From Metarhizium brunneum (taxonomy: Eukaryota; Ascomycota; Sordariomycetes; Hypocreales; Clavicipitaceae), in assembly GCF_013426205.1 (NCBI RefSeq), contig NC_089423.1:4898001-4962000 (forward strand): a stretch of 64,000 nt of DNA. Reading direction: 5' to 3'. Of the stretch, positions 56,301-64,000 are shown piece by piece. The position numbers and the translations under genes were made by a program. Position 1 is the stretch's first letter. Every line of letters starts with the position of its first letter. Under the pieces are notes generated by a model. That model saw nothing but the letters and a program-made list of their open reading frames with translations. It was not told the origin of the DNA and made no database searches.

Positions 56301-59300
56301 GCTGCACTGACTTGCTTTGGCTTGAGAAGTTTATTCCCAAAGTCCTCCAAGTCCTCCATTCGAGAGCCATTGGTATTTGTAATGTCACCTAGAGGCTCTT
56401 TCGTAAACAAATCTGTCAGCTTTTTTTGCTTCATCTTGTCATCCTTGATATTAATGCGTCTCTGAAGCCAGTCGGGGTGAGGCACTCGCGGGACTGGATT
56501 TCGAACTTTTTGCAAAGCAGCGGGGATGGTGATAAGCTTCTGAATAACTGAACCAAGACGCTCCAGATAATAATCCCAGTCCAGGAGAGCTCTTGGGTCC
56601 GTGTTGGTGGGCTCCTCCTTAAGCCACTTCTTCAAATATGTCCGCTTGATGGACTCTTCGGCAGAAAAGATGGCAACTGGGACGGCACGTTCGGTAACCG
56701 GAGCATTGCGTGGTCGTGCGCAGATGATGAATTTGCAATTGAGACCTTTATCCTTTACCATTTGCTCGCCTAAAAAGTCGGCAAGACGTTTGGCCGTGGT
56801 GATACTGGTCGATTTCTGTGACCCATACTCTTCCAGCGTCTTGGACATGCTTCTGTTCTCCGAAATCAACTCCATGAGCTCTTCGTCGGCCAAGGTTGAT
56901 CCCTTGTTGTGTAGTACATCGAGCCATTGATTTGCAACTTTGGCGACAGCGCTGTAGCACTGTGTCAAATCTTCGCCTTCTAGGAAGAACTTGAAGATTT
57001 GCTGTTGAAAAATCTTGATGAGCTTTAGTTCGCCGCGTCTCTTGACCTCAAATCCCTTCAATTCAGCAAGACTACCATCGTCATTGAAGACTGCGTATCG
57101 CTTCTTCAGGTTCTTATCTTCCTCCTTCGATGTTGGCAAAATCATTGCCTTGTAGGGGCCGTCGACCTCGAAGAAGATCGAGTTGTCGCTGTGTGTCTCG
57201 TACTTGAACGTTTTCGGGTCTACAAGAGTTTGATACTGGTGATTTGTGAACTTGTCATGAACAAGATGATTCAACATGACACAGGGATATGAGATGGAGA
57301 GCTTCTTTCCGTTTTTCAGTTTAAAGGCAAAGTTTTCGGGGAAGGTTGCCGGCAACATGCACCAAATACCATCAGTGTCAAGTTCCAGAGGTCTTCCCAA
57401 TCGTTCCACAAGCTGTCGTGCCAGCTGAATAATTGTTGCACCAGTCAAACACGTAACACCAGCCATCTCCATGGAATACCATCGCGAACCCTTTCTCATG
57501 ACATAACCATAGAACGAGTTCAGAATGACTTTGTGAGCCAGCTGTAGAGAATCATACAAGATGATCATCTTTTTGGCCGCGTCAACTTCACTTGCACTCG
57601 CGCCGGAGGATTTGAGTGAGTCGGTTTTGCCTTTCCATACTTTGGCCTTTCCTTTATAGTCGTATCGTCGGTCACGAAAGTCTCGTACGGTATTGATGTA
57701 AAATGGATTCTCTCTCTGGCAAATGATGGCCTCACGTACAATGGTAGTGGAATCGTGGATTTTGTGGTACACCTTTTGCGAATATATTTGGAGTCGTTTC
57801 CGTACCAGAGCGGCTTGCTCATCGGCACCCAGATCTGCGAATGTGCGCATTGGCGCCTGAGGTGTCTTGCCGGGAAACTTCTCGTTTTCCAAAGCATGTC
57901 GAATCATATTGTACTCGTCTCGCTTGGCGGGAAGATACTCTCCTCTCCAGGCCCAGGGCAATCTTCGGTCACATGTCTTTCCCGGTCGGTTGAAATCGCA
58001 AGCCGCACAATCCGATTCGTCAATCATAGAATCTGGCTGTAGTCGGTTTGTTGTCATGATGTTAGGATACATGGATGCGACGTCCAAATGATAGATGAGT
58101 GGCCGTTCCCGTCGGCGTGGCGTTTCCTTGAGTTTCATCAGCTTTGCAACGATTTGTTCCTTGACCTCATCGTAGTTCTCAATATCAGCTAGTGACTTCT
58201 TCTCCTCCACAGTGATAACGAATTTTAGCGCAGCATCTATATCGCGCAGCAACTCGTCAATAGCACCCGTGTCGACGGCAAAATCCACCGGAATATCCGC
58301 CCGGAAGACACCTGCCTCGATACTCTCAACGTGTCCTCCGACATATGTTTCCGAGTCTAGGAGATGGCCATCCCAGAATGCTTCTTTGGGAGACTGATGT
58401 TTGTTAGGAAGCACGATTTCCTTCTGATATGCCTGGACCATGAGCAACATCTCACACAGTGTACCAGTACCTTTTCTAAGTGTATCATCACCACCCAGGG
58501 GAAGAATGGTGCACAAAGAGAAGATGAAAGGGTGAACGTATTTCATGTACAGGAAATACGTAGCAACAGCATCGGAAACTGAGTATTCGGCCAAGGTCTG
58601 TGGTCTTTCATTGGCATAGGGTGTCATCAACTCTGGGTCGAGTTCGTCGGGGTCATATCCTAATTTTGCAACCGTGACAGCCTTCAGACCACGAGAACCT
58701 TGTGGCAAATAAGAGTCACGGTTGACCCAGTGGAAACAGTCCATGTGGACTCCGTAATTGCATTTGAATTGATCTTCACTGTCCTTCTTCCACCCGATCT
58801 CTTGGTACATATCGATACCATTGACGCTCGCTCTCGCTTCAACAAAAGGCCAATCGAAAAAGTCGCCGTTGTAAGTCGCGATAACGGTTGGCCTGGCTTC
58901 TTTTATGTGAAGAAAGAAACGCTCGATAACAGCCTTCTCATTTGGTTCGTTGAAGATCATAAAGGGGCCGGGATATTCTGGCTTCGGGGTGTAATCAAAA
59001 TCGCCAATGTCTTCGGAAATGATTTCTCGATTTGTGATTAGGAACCCTTGGCCGTCAATCATATATGAAATCATCATGATTTGGTCAATGGCAGCGTCGG
59101 GGAACTTCAAGGGGAGTTTGGTTGTTTCAATATCAAATGCCAAAACAACTGGATCCGCGGGAAGCGATCGGTCTTCGTTGGGCAAAATCTTGGTTACTCC
59201 GTGCTTAACATCAATATAGTACCATTTTCCAACCCGTATATCTGTCTCGCTGTCAATATACTGGCCAAAACGAAACAAGAACGGATAAGGACGCACCAAG

Positions 59301-60108
59301 GTCTATCATTACTCTCACATGGTATGGTACATCATATTCGCGAATATCAACAATGTAGTCACTCGCCTCGGCGAATGGGTTATTCGTTCGTTCATCAGTT
59401 CGTAAATCGTCATCGAAAAGGTCAAAGTTGCCATTAGCTCTGTATATCATGTCAATACTCCATCCAAGTTGCATGAGAAAATCATGCATTTGCAACTTAC
59501 GTGACAACTTCAGCATATGCGTCCATGGCATTCATATTCTTCTTGTTCTTCTCAGCCACAGGCATAATATCCCTCCTGGCAGCCATGAGGTCTGAGACAT
59601 TGGCAAACTTGAGTTCCAAAAAGGTCCGCCGATAACCCAGCAGGTGGTTAGGCATGTTCAAGTCATCCTTCTCTACTCTGCGAATGGTTTTGATACACCC
59701 ATCGCCAGGAACCCGCTTGATCCATTCCTCCACCTCGGATTCGTGGCCCTTCTTGACGGCAATCAGAAAGTAAGGATCGTACTCGACAGTCGCCTTGAAT
59801 GTTGCACCATCATGCTCAATGAAGTAGCAATCAAGTGCCGCCCTTCCGCCGGGAATCCTCTCATCTTCAATGGCGGTGGGCTGAACATTAACGAGCCAGC
59901 CTTCCTTCTTCTTTCCACTTTCGTATCTCCCGAAGCCGAAGTTTTCGTCTATCGTTTGTGCGAGCCTCGTCCGTTCCCATTTCTCATCTGCCGAAGTTCC
60001 CTCTGCTCTTGAGGTAGCAGCAAATGTACGAGTCCGTTGGCCGTGAAAAGCAGATTTGCCGCCTCGGCGGAAACCCTTTTGTGGTTTCCGTAGGCTTGTG
60101 TTGGGCAT
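53351..60108 (-). CDS. POL2: DNA polymerase epsilon catalytic subunit
   Basis: Three exons: 60108-59501, 59439-59297 and 59241-53351 (2213 aa; yeast Pol2 is 2222). Intron 2 (GTGCGT...GAGACAG) must use the last of several AGs to rejoin RVMIDL-DIRVGKWYY. Pol epsilon is the leading-strand replicase. The exonuclease motifs are FDIETTK (Asp287/Glu289), YNGDFFDWPF and YSVSDAVATY. The polymerase motifs are DVASMYPNIM (A), KVILNSFYGYVMRKGSRWY (B) and LELDTDGIWC (C). A Cys-rich segment near CAACDFNRPGKTCDRR matches the Fe-S site within the Pol domain. The inactive C-terminal B-family half follows, ending in zinc/Fe-S modules CDSCTMARDLDLC ... CSFCGTEYD and CSRCGALRVNDLMEHCTC. All catalytic residues checked are present. 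It shares a 529-bp divergent promoter with COX20. Confidence 0.98.
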
Positions 60109-60637
60109 TTTATGACTGCTATGTGTCGAGGAGCCTCAACCCTATTTAGAAAGATTGGCGGCTCGAGCTGCTGGTAAGGTAATCATGGGAGGCCACGATG
60201 ATCAGAATTGGGTTGTCTTTGGAGTGTTTTGTATAATCAAAATCAAGTGGGATGGGACAGGTCTGATGTCCGCCTATCAAGTTCTGGGGCCAAATGGATG
60301 ACCAACAAGAGCAAATAGAGTAACAATCGCAGCACGACTCAAGGGAGACGCGCCAGAGCGCGTTCATGCGCGACACGGTCGAGATCCACAAGTTTAATGG
60401 AAATTTAGCAGCTTCAGCCACACCAGTGGAAACCCGCAACTGTGCCACAAAAGGCGCCACATGAGGATACATACAATCAGGCCGTTCAATCGCAAGAAAT
60501 CAGAACTGCTCCAGTCGTCATCGGCACTCGACCACAACGACAAATTAGTGACATCCCCGGTACCCTGGGCACTTTGGTAGCTTGGATATTTGGCTCCCTA
60601 ATTCATGATATCAATCGATCTGCGGAGGTAGCCAGGG
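60109..60637. promoter_or_regulatory. Shared divergent promoter region, POL2 / COX20
   Basis: 529 bp lie between the start codons. I did not find a convincing ACGCGT (MluI cell-cycle box) here; a weaker ACGCGC is present near 60349. No assignable site otherwise. Confidence 0.5.
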
Positions 60638-61213
60638 ATGGCACCCAATGTCGAAAATGCGCAACCAGGCGCAAACCAAAAGACCCTGCATGTCTGGTCA
60701 AAACCTATAGAACAGCCCGACGAGTCGCAAAGCCTAGGAGGCGACAAGACGACGAATAATGCTAGAACTACAATTGCGGATGCAGTCGGTATGATCAAGA
60801 CGGAGGATTTTACCAATGTTCACAATACACCGTGCGCCAGGCAAGGATTCCTTGCTGGTATTGCTGCTGGCGCCGGTGTTGGCGGATTGAGGTTTGTCCT
60901 GAGGGGTAAGGAACACTCATCTTTCCAACCCCGTTCACCAGCTAAGGATGCACTGACAATTCTGCTTGCAGGCAATGCCGTCAAGGCGGCGAATTGGGCT
61001 GTCGGGATGTTTATACTCGGAAGTACGGCATCGTACGAGTACTGTCAATACCTCCGACGAGCCGAGCGGATACAAATGAAGCGTCACATAGAAGTAGTGT
61101 CGGAAAATAAGAGAGATCAGGCTAGAAAGGCAGCGGAGGGGAAGAAGGAACGACTACAACTGGAACAAGAGCGGATGGCGGCGGCGCAGAAGCCTTGGTA
61201 CAAATTTTGGTGA
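60638..61213 (+). CDS. COX20: Cytochrome c oxidase assembly protein COX20
   Basis: Two exons, 60638-60905 and 60972-61213 (169 aa). Cox20 is an inner-mitochondrial-membrane chaperone for newly made Cox2. The core PCARQGFLAGIAAGAGVGGLRFVLRG-NAVKAANWAVGMFILGSTASYEYCQYLRR holds two membrane segments and the CxxxR..Y-C-rich end typical of the family. A basic, coiled C-terminal tail (RAERIQMKRHIEVV ... ERMAAAQKPWYKFW) follows. The 66-nt intron (GTAAGG...TTGCAG) is a multiple of three and contains no in-frame stop, so the frame also runs straight through it; the spliced join RG/NAV matches the family. The start is the first ATG; the N-terminal 60 residues are poorly conserved. Confidence 0.92.
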   Translation: MAPNVENAQPGANQKTLHVWSKPIEQPDESQSLGGDKTTNNARTTIADAVGMIKTEDFTNVHNTPCARQGFLAGIAAGAGVGGLRFVLRGKEHSSFQPRSPAKDALTILLAGNAVKAANWAVGMFILGSTASYEYCQYLRRAERIQMKRHIEVVSENKRDQARKAAEGKKERLQLEQERMAAAQKPWYKFW

Positions 61214-61567
61214 CATGATATCATCGATCCTTGGATCATCTGTATAAAATGATGTACAACATGGGACCCTAGCAAGTGTTTGTAGATGCTAATTTCAAGA
61301 TTAATACCTGAAAAGAACAAGAATGGAGAAGCAGTATGGCAATACCCCTAGCTTTGCACCCCGGAAAACCGCTCGAATCAAAGTAAAGAAAGGAAAAGTG
61401 TCAAGCATGACTGTGTAAACTCCGATTTCCCGCCAGAAATACTCTTCAAGTGTGCCACAAGAATATAGAAAAGCCCAATAAAACTCACTCGTCAACGCCC
61501 AGCCCAGCAAGGTCATACCATTCGTTATAGAGAAGCACGATCAGTGTTCTCGTCATGTCGTAGCCCA
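61214..61567. other. Convergent intergenic region (3' UTRs)
   Basis: 354 bp between COX20 and the unknown basic protein gene. No gene seen. Confidence 0.5.
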
Positions 61568-62422
61568 TCATGTTATCACAACAGCACTCTGTCTTTCTGA
61601 ATCCGCAAATCTGACCTTTCTCGAAGGTGATTTCTTTTTCAGCCGAGCGGATGGGGGTTCTTCTCCTCTTCGTCGCTGACTGCGCCTAGCTCTAGCCTCA
61701 CTCTCTTCCCGTTTCCGATACTCGGCCATCTGATGTCGTCTGCGAACGGCTCTTGCTTCTGCCATGGCGGGTGTTGGCTTGAAACCCACTCCGTTGATGC
61801 CGGTACCATCATCGTCCTTGTCATAGGGGTCGTAAACGGTGATTTCATCATCGTGCCATGTGAGGGCCGCCCTGACCGGATCCACGATAATGTCATCTTC
61901 ATCAGCAAAGGGTGATTCGCTTGCCTCTACGTCATACTTCTTGGCCTTCTTCGGTGACTTGTGCATATTAAGCGGTGGTGTACCAGCCCTTCTTCGACGG
62001 GGCGGTTTGTTTTCTGGCTCTGGAGCAGCCGCTACCAACGTTGGAGTCTGAGATGCGAGGTGCTCGGCAAAGGCGTTGAGCCCAGGACCGAAGGCTTGAC
62101 TTGACCGTGGTGTAGGAGAATCTGTCACCGGCTGAAAATCTTCTTCACTGGCATTGGCCACGACTTCATCTTGCCTTTGTCGTTTCCGCGCAAAGTCTGG
62201 GCCATCCCCGACGTCTGCCTCGTGGCCGTGGTCATTTACAACCCCGCCCCCACTTCCAAGAGCCAGACCGCGAAACCGATGCGCAACCTTGGACCGTGGA
62301 CTATTACTTCCATCGTCGGCGGATTCAGCAGTCGATGGATTAAAAGAGAATTTGACTGGGCTCAGGGAAATGTCCCCGCAGCGTTTTCGTTTTGGCGTTG
62401 CCTTTGGAGTAGGTGCATCCAT
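61568..62422 (-). CDS. Basic, probably disordered nuclear protein of unknown function
   Basis: A single exon of 284 aa from the ATG at 62422, which has a strong context (ACCATGG). An in-frame ATG at 62497 would add 25 His/Pro/Ser-rich residues but has a poor context. The protein has several basic clusters (TPKRKR, RKRQRQ, PPRRRRAG, KSPKKAKK), many SP/TP sites and no hydrophobic segment. The most ordered-looking part is about 185-265: ADEDDIIVDPVRAALTWHDD, EITVYDPYDKDDDGTGINGV, GFKPTPAMAEARAVRRR, followed by a charged helix rich in Arg and Glu. The repeated basic clusters and proline-directed sites suggest a nuclear, cell-cycle-phosphorylated protein; that is inference. I do not recognise the family. 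Confidence 0.78.
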   Translation of the reverse strand: MDAPTPKATPKRKRCGDISLSPVKFSFNPSTAESADDGSNSPRSKVAHRFRGLALGSGGGVVNDHGHEADVGDGPDFARKRQRQDEVVANASEEDFQPVTDSPTPRSSQAFGPGLNAFAEHLASQTPTLVAAAPEPENKPPRRRRAGTPPLNMHKSPKKAKKYDVEASESPFADEDDIIVDPVRAALTWHDDEITVYDPYDKDDDGTGINGVGFKPTPAMAEARAVRRRHQMAEYRKREESEARARRSQRRRGEEPPSARLKKKSPSRKVRFADSERQSAVVIT

Positions 62423-63420
62423 GGTAGGCGAGTTGTGATGAGGAGATGTAGGATGACGATGCGATGAGTGCGCTGGTGGGACATCAAGCCAGTACATATG
62501 TATTTATGGTATATGGGGGGGGAAGAATAAAGAAAAAACACCAAGTCCTAGATCTAGTGGCTGGACAGAGACTTTGGTGGAAAAGTCAAAGAAAATGAAT
62601 TAGAATCGGAGGCTGCATTATGTTGCCAACTCAAATGTTTGATTAAGGTACTTAGATGTAATGTAAACGCACATGTCGGTTGAGCATTGAACAGACTTAG
62701 CGCATTTGAACAGCCCGACGGCAGCAGCCATCATGCATGTGCACCAAGGACCAAGGTGTCATCCAAAAACGTCTGGTTCCAACGGCGTATCTTTGGCAGT
62801 AAGAGCCTTGGAAGATACGAAATCTGGCTGGGGCGGGCCAGAGTTTTCTATCTTGTCACCATGACGGCCAAACCTGGCATTAGGTACTTAAGTATACTTC
62901 ACCCATCAATGCAACATGCAGGAAATTCCACTCTGGCCGCCATCTCTCTCGGACTTTGTTCCATGTGAACAACCACCCTCCCCGCTTGCAGGGTGGCATC
63001 CATGATGGCGAGTGCTTCAACAAACACCATTGACACATTGTGCACAGGCAACAAGTAATATGCAGCGCGTGCTCGAGCGCTCCATTGTACGACGAGCACG
63101 CAGGAGTAAAATGCGGGTACTTTGATGTCGTAGGGTCGTGCATGTCTGCATCGAGCTCGACACTTGTTCAGCCTATAAGTCCAAAACAGCCTGATTCCTG
63201 AACAGTCGTGCCTGTTACCACCATCGCCAGTTTACCCGCCAGCCCATTTACCCATGAGTCCACGAGGTGCTCGAATCCATTAAATTTTTACATACCAAGT
63301 ATTTAACAATCTCTACCGCCCATATCGACTCGAAGTCTCAGATCAGGCAGGAACTGATTATCCCACTCCTTTGTCACGTCATCTCCCGCTCCTTGGCTTG
63401 CGCCACCAGACACCTCCAAC
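62423..63420. other. Divergent intergenic region upstream of aldose 1-epimerase gene
   Basis: 998 bp without a supportable gene. AGGTACTTA-type palindromic words occur near 62647 and 62882, like those near 3405. Promoters for both flanking genes are expected. Confidence 0.5.
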
Positions 63421-64000
63421 ATGCCAGATGCTCCGTTCGCCTTCCTCCCCTTGGGAGCCATCATACAATCCATCAAGGTCAACGATACAAACATCGTTCT
63501 TGGATTTCCCACCCAAGAGCAGTACGTGCAATACAACACTGCCTACTTTGGCGAGACCGTTGGCCGCGTTGCCAACCGCATCAAGGGCGCTCAGCTTGAC
63601 AGCGTCAACGGTAAAGTCTACCCCTTGGCCGCCAACAACGGACCCAACACCCTGCACGGCGGCAATGTAGGCTGGGGTAAACGCATCTGGAAGGGCCCCG
63701 CGCCCGTTGGCATCAAACAGATTCCCGGGGTGCAAGGTCTCCAGGGCGGAGAGAGCGTCACCTTCACTCTTGTCAGCGAGGACGGAGACGAGGGCTTCCC
63801 CGGCACCGTCGCGGCCAAGGTCACTTACACGACGGGGACGCAGGTCGTCGACGGCAAAGAGGTTCTCCTTCTGGGGATTGAGTACGAGGCCGAATTGGTC
63901 GACGGCGCGGACGAGACGCCAATCAACCTGACGAACCATTCGTACTTCAACCTCACGGGGAGCGCCGATATCGAGGGGACTGTTGTCACCTTGGGTTCCA
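63421..64000 (+). CDS. Aldose 1-epimerase (mutarotase), 5' part
   Basis: The frame opens at ATG 63421 and runs off the window after 193 codons; a full-length enzyme is about 330-350 aa. The enzyme interconverts alpha and beta anomers of glucose and galactose and feeds the Leloir pathway. Visible family motifs are FGETVGRVANRIKGA, the substrate-binding NNGPNTLHGG with its His, the WKG segment, and TPINLTNHSYFNLTG with the second conserved His. The catalytic Glu would lie beyond the window. No signal peptide is seen at this start, so it should be cytosolic. No intron is needed in the visible part. Confidence 0.93.
   Translation, partial: MPDAPFAFLPLGAIIQSIKVNDTNIVLGFPTQEQYVQYNTAYFGETVGRVANRIKGAQLDSVNGKVYPLAANNGPNTLHGGNVGWGKRIWKGPAPVGIKQIPGVQGLQGGESVTFTLVSEDGDEGFPGTVAAKVTYTTGTQVVDGKEVLLLGIEYEAELVDGADETPINLTNHSYFNLTGSADIEGTVVTLGS

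Noticed and set aside
59242..59296. Earlier acceptors (GGCCAG, GACAG, GCGAG) for POL2 intron 2
   Set aside because: With the GTGCGT donor they break the frame; only GAGACAG rejoins the conserved IDL-DIRVGKWYY.
53409..59437. Many short + strand frames across POL2
   Set aside because: Antisense shadows of the POL2 coding sequence without independent support.
1..64000. CRISPR array, insertion sequences, rRNA genes, transposon remnants, toxin or viral genes
   Set aside because: No spaced direct repeats, terminal inverted repeats with transposase, rRNA cores, or viral/toxin domains were seen.

Overview
The window is nuclear DNA of a filamentous ascomycete (Pezizomycotina), most likely a sordariomycete and plausibly Hypocreales. 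The support is short introns (mostly 50-90 nt) with GTRNGT donors and CTRAY branch points, 0.3-2 kb spacers, fungal-only families (DUF6594, RTA1, Zn2Cys6 regulators, AMO1, CWH43) and full-length fungal orthologues of essential eukaryotic proteins. Genus and species cannot be fixed from the sequence alone. Exon boundaries were placed by hand from splice consensus plus reading frame and family alignment from memory; no alignment or RNA data were used.

Layout, left to right: a DUF6594 membrane protein (934-2824, +); two intron-containing tRNA-Ala(AGC) genes (3585-3907, +); a small putative GPI-anchored Ser/Thr/Pro/Ala-rich protein (5721-6549, +); VPS41 of the HOPS complex (7095-11246, -), head to head with the APC/C scaffold APC1/BimE (11859-17788, +); eIF3e/INT6 (18568-19965, -), head to head with mitoribosomal IMG2/mL49 (20510-21088, +); the ARID protein SWI1 of SWI/SNF (21602-24982, -), preceded by a 6.4 kb gene-free stretch; UTP6 (31422-32671, -), head to head with the GPI-lipid remodelling protein CWH43 (33245-36591, +); a cytochrome P450 (38506-40446, +); the CCCH/FG nucleoporin AMO1 (41299-43241, +); ribosomal protein uS10/RPS20 (43655-44234, -), head to head with a CUE3/ASCC2-like ribosome-quality-control factor (44757-46777, +); a C2H2 zinc-finger / trypsin-like protease fusion (46790-49639, -); an RTA1-type membrane protein (50010-50973, -), head to head with a Zn2Cys6 transcription factor (51291-53156, +); DNA polymerase epsilon catalytic subunit POL2 (53351-60108, -), head to head with COX20 (60638-61213, +); a basic nuclear-type protein of unknown function (61568-62422, -); and the 5' part of an aldose 1-epimerase (63421 to the window edge, +).

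Most of the window is conserved housekeeping: vesicle fusion, cell cycle, translation, chromatin, rRNA processing, replication and respiration. Many of these genes sit as divergent pairs over shared 0.5-0.6 kb promoters. The accessory content is the P450, the RTA1/Zn2Cys6 pair, the DUF6594 gene and above all the zinc-finger/protease fusion. That fusion is the best candidate for an undescribed system: it keeps an apparent His-Asp-Ser triad behind three C2H2 fingers, and its stop codon lies 12 bp from that of the convergent CUE3-like gene. I saw no CRISPR array, insertion sequence, rRNA gene or recognisable transposon.
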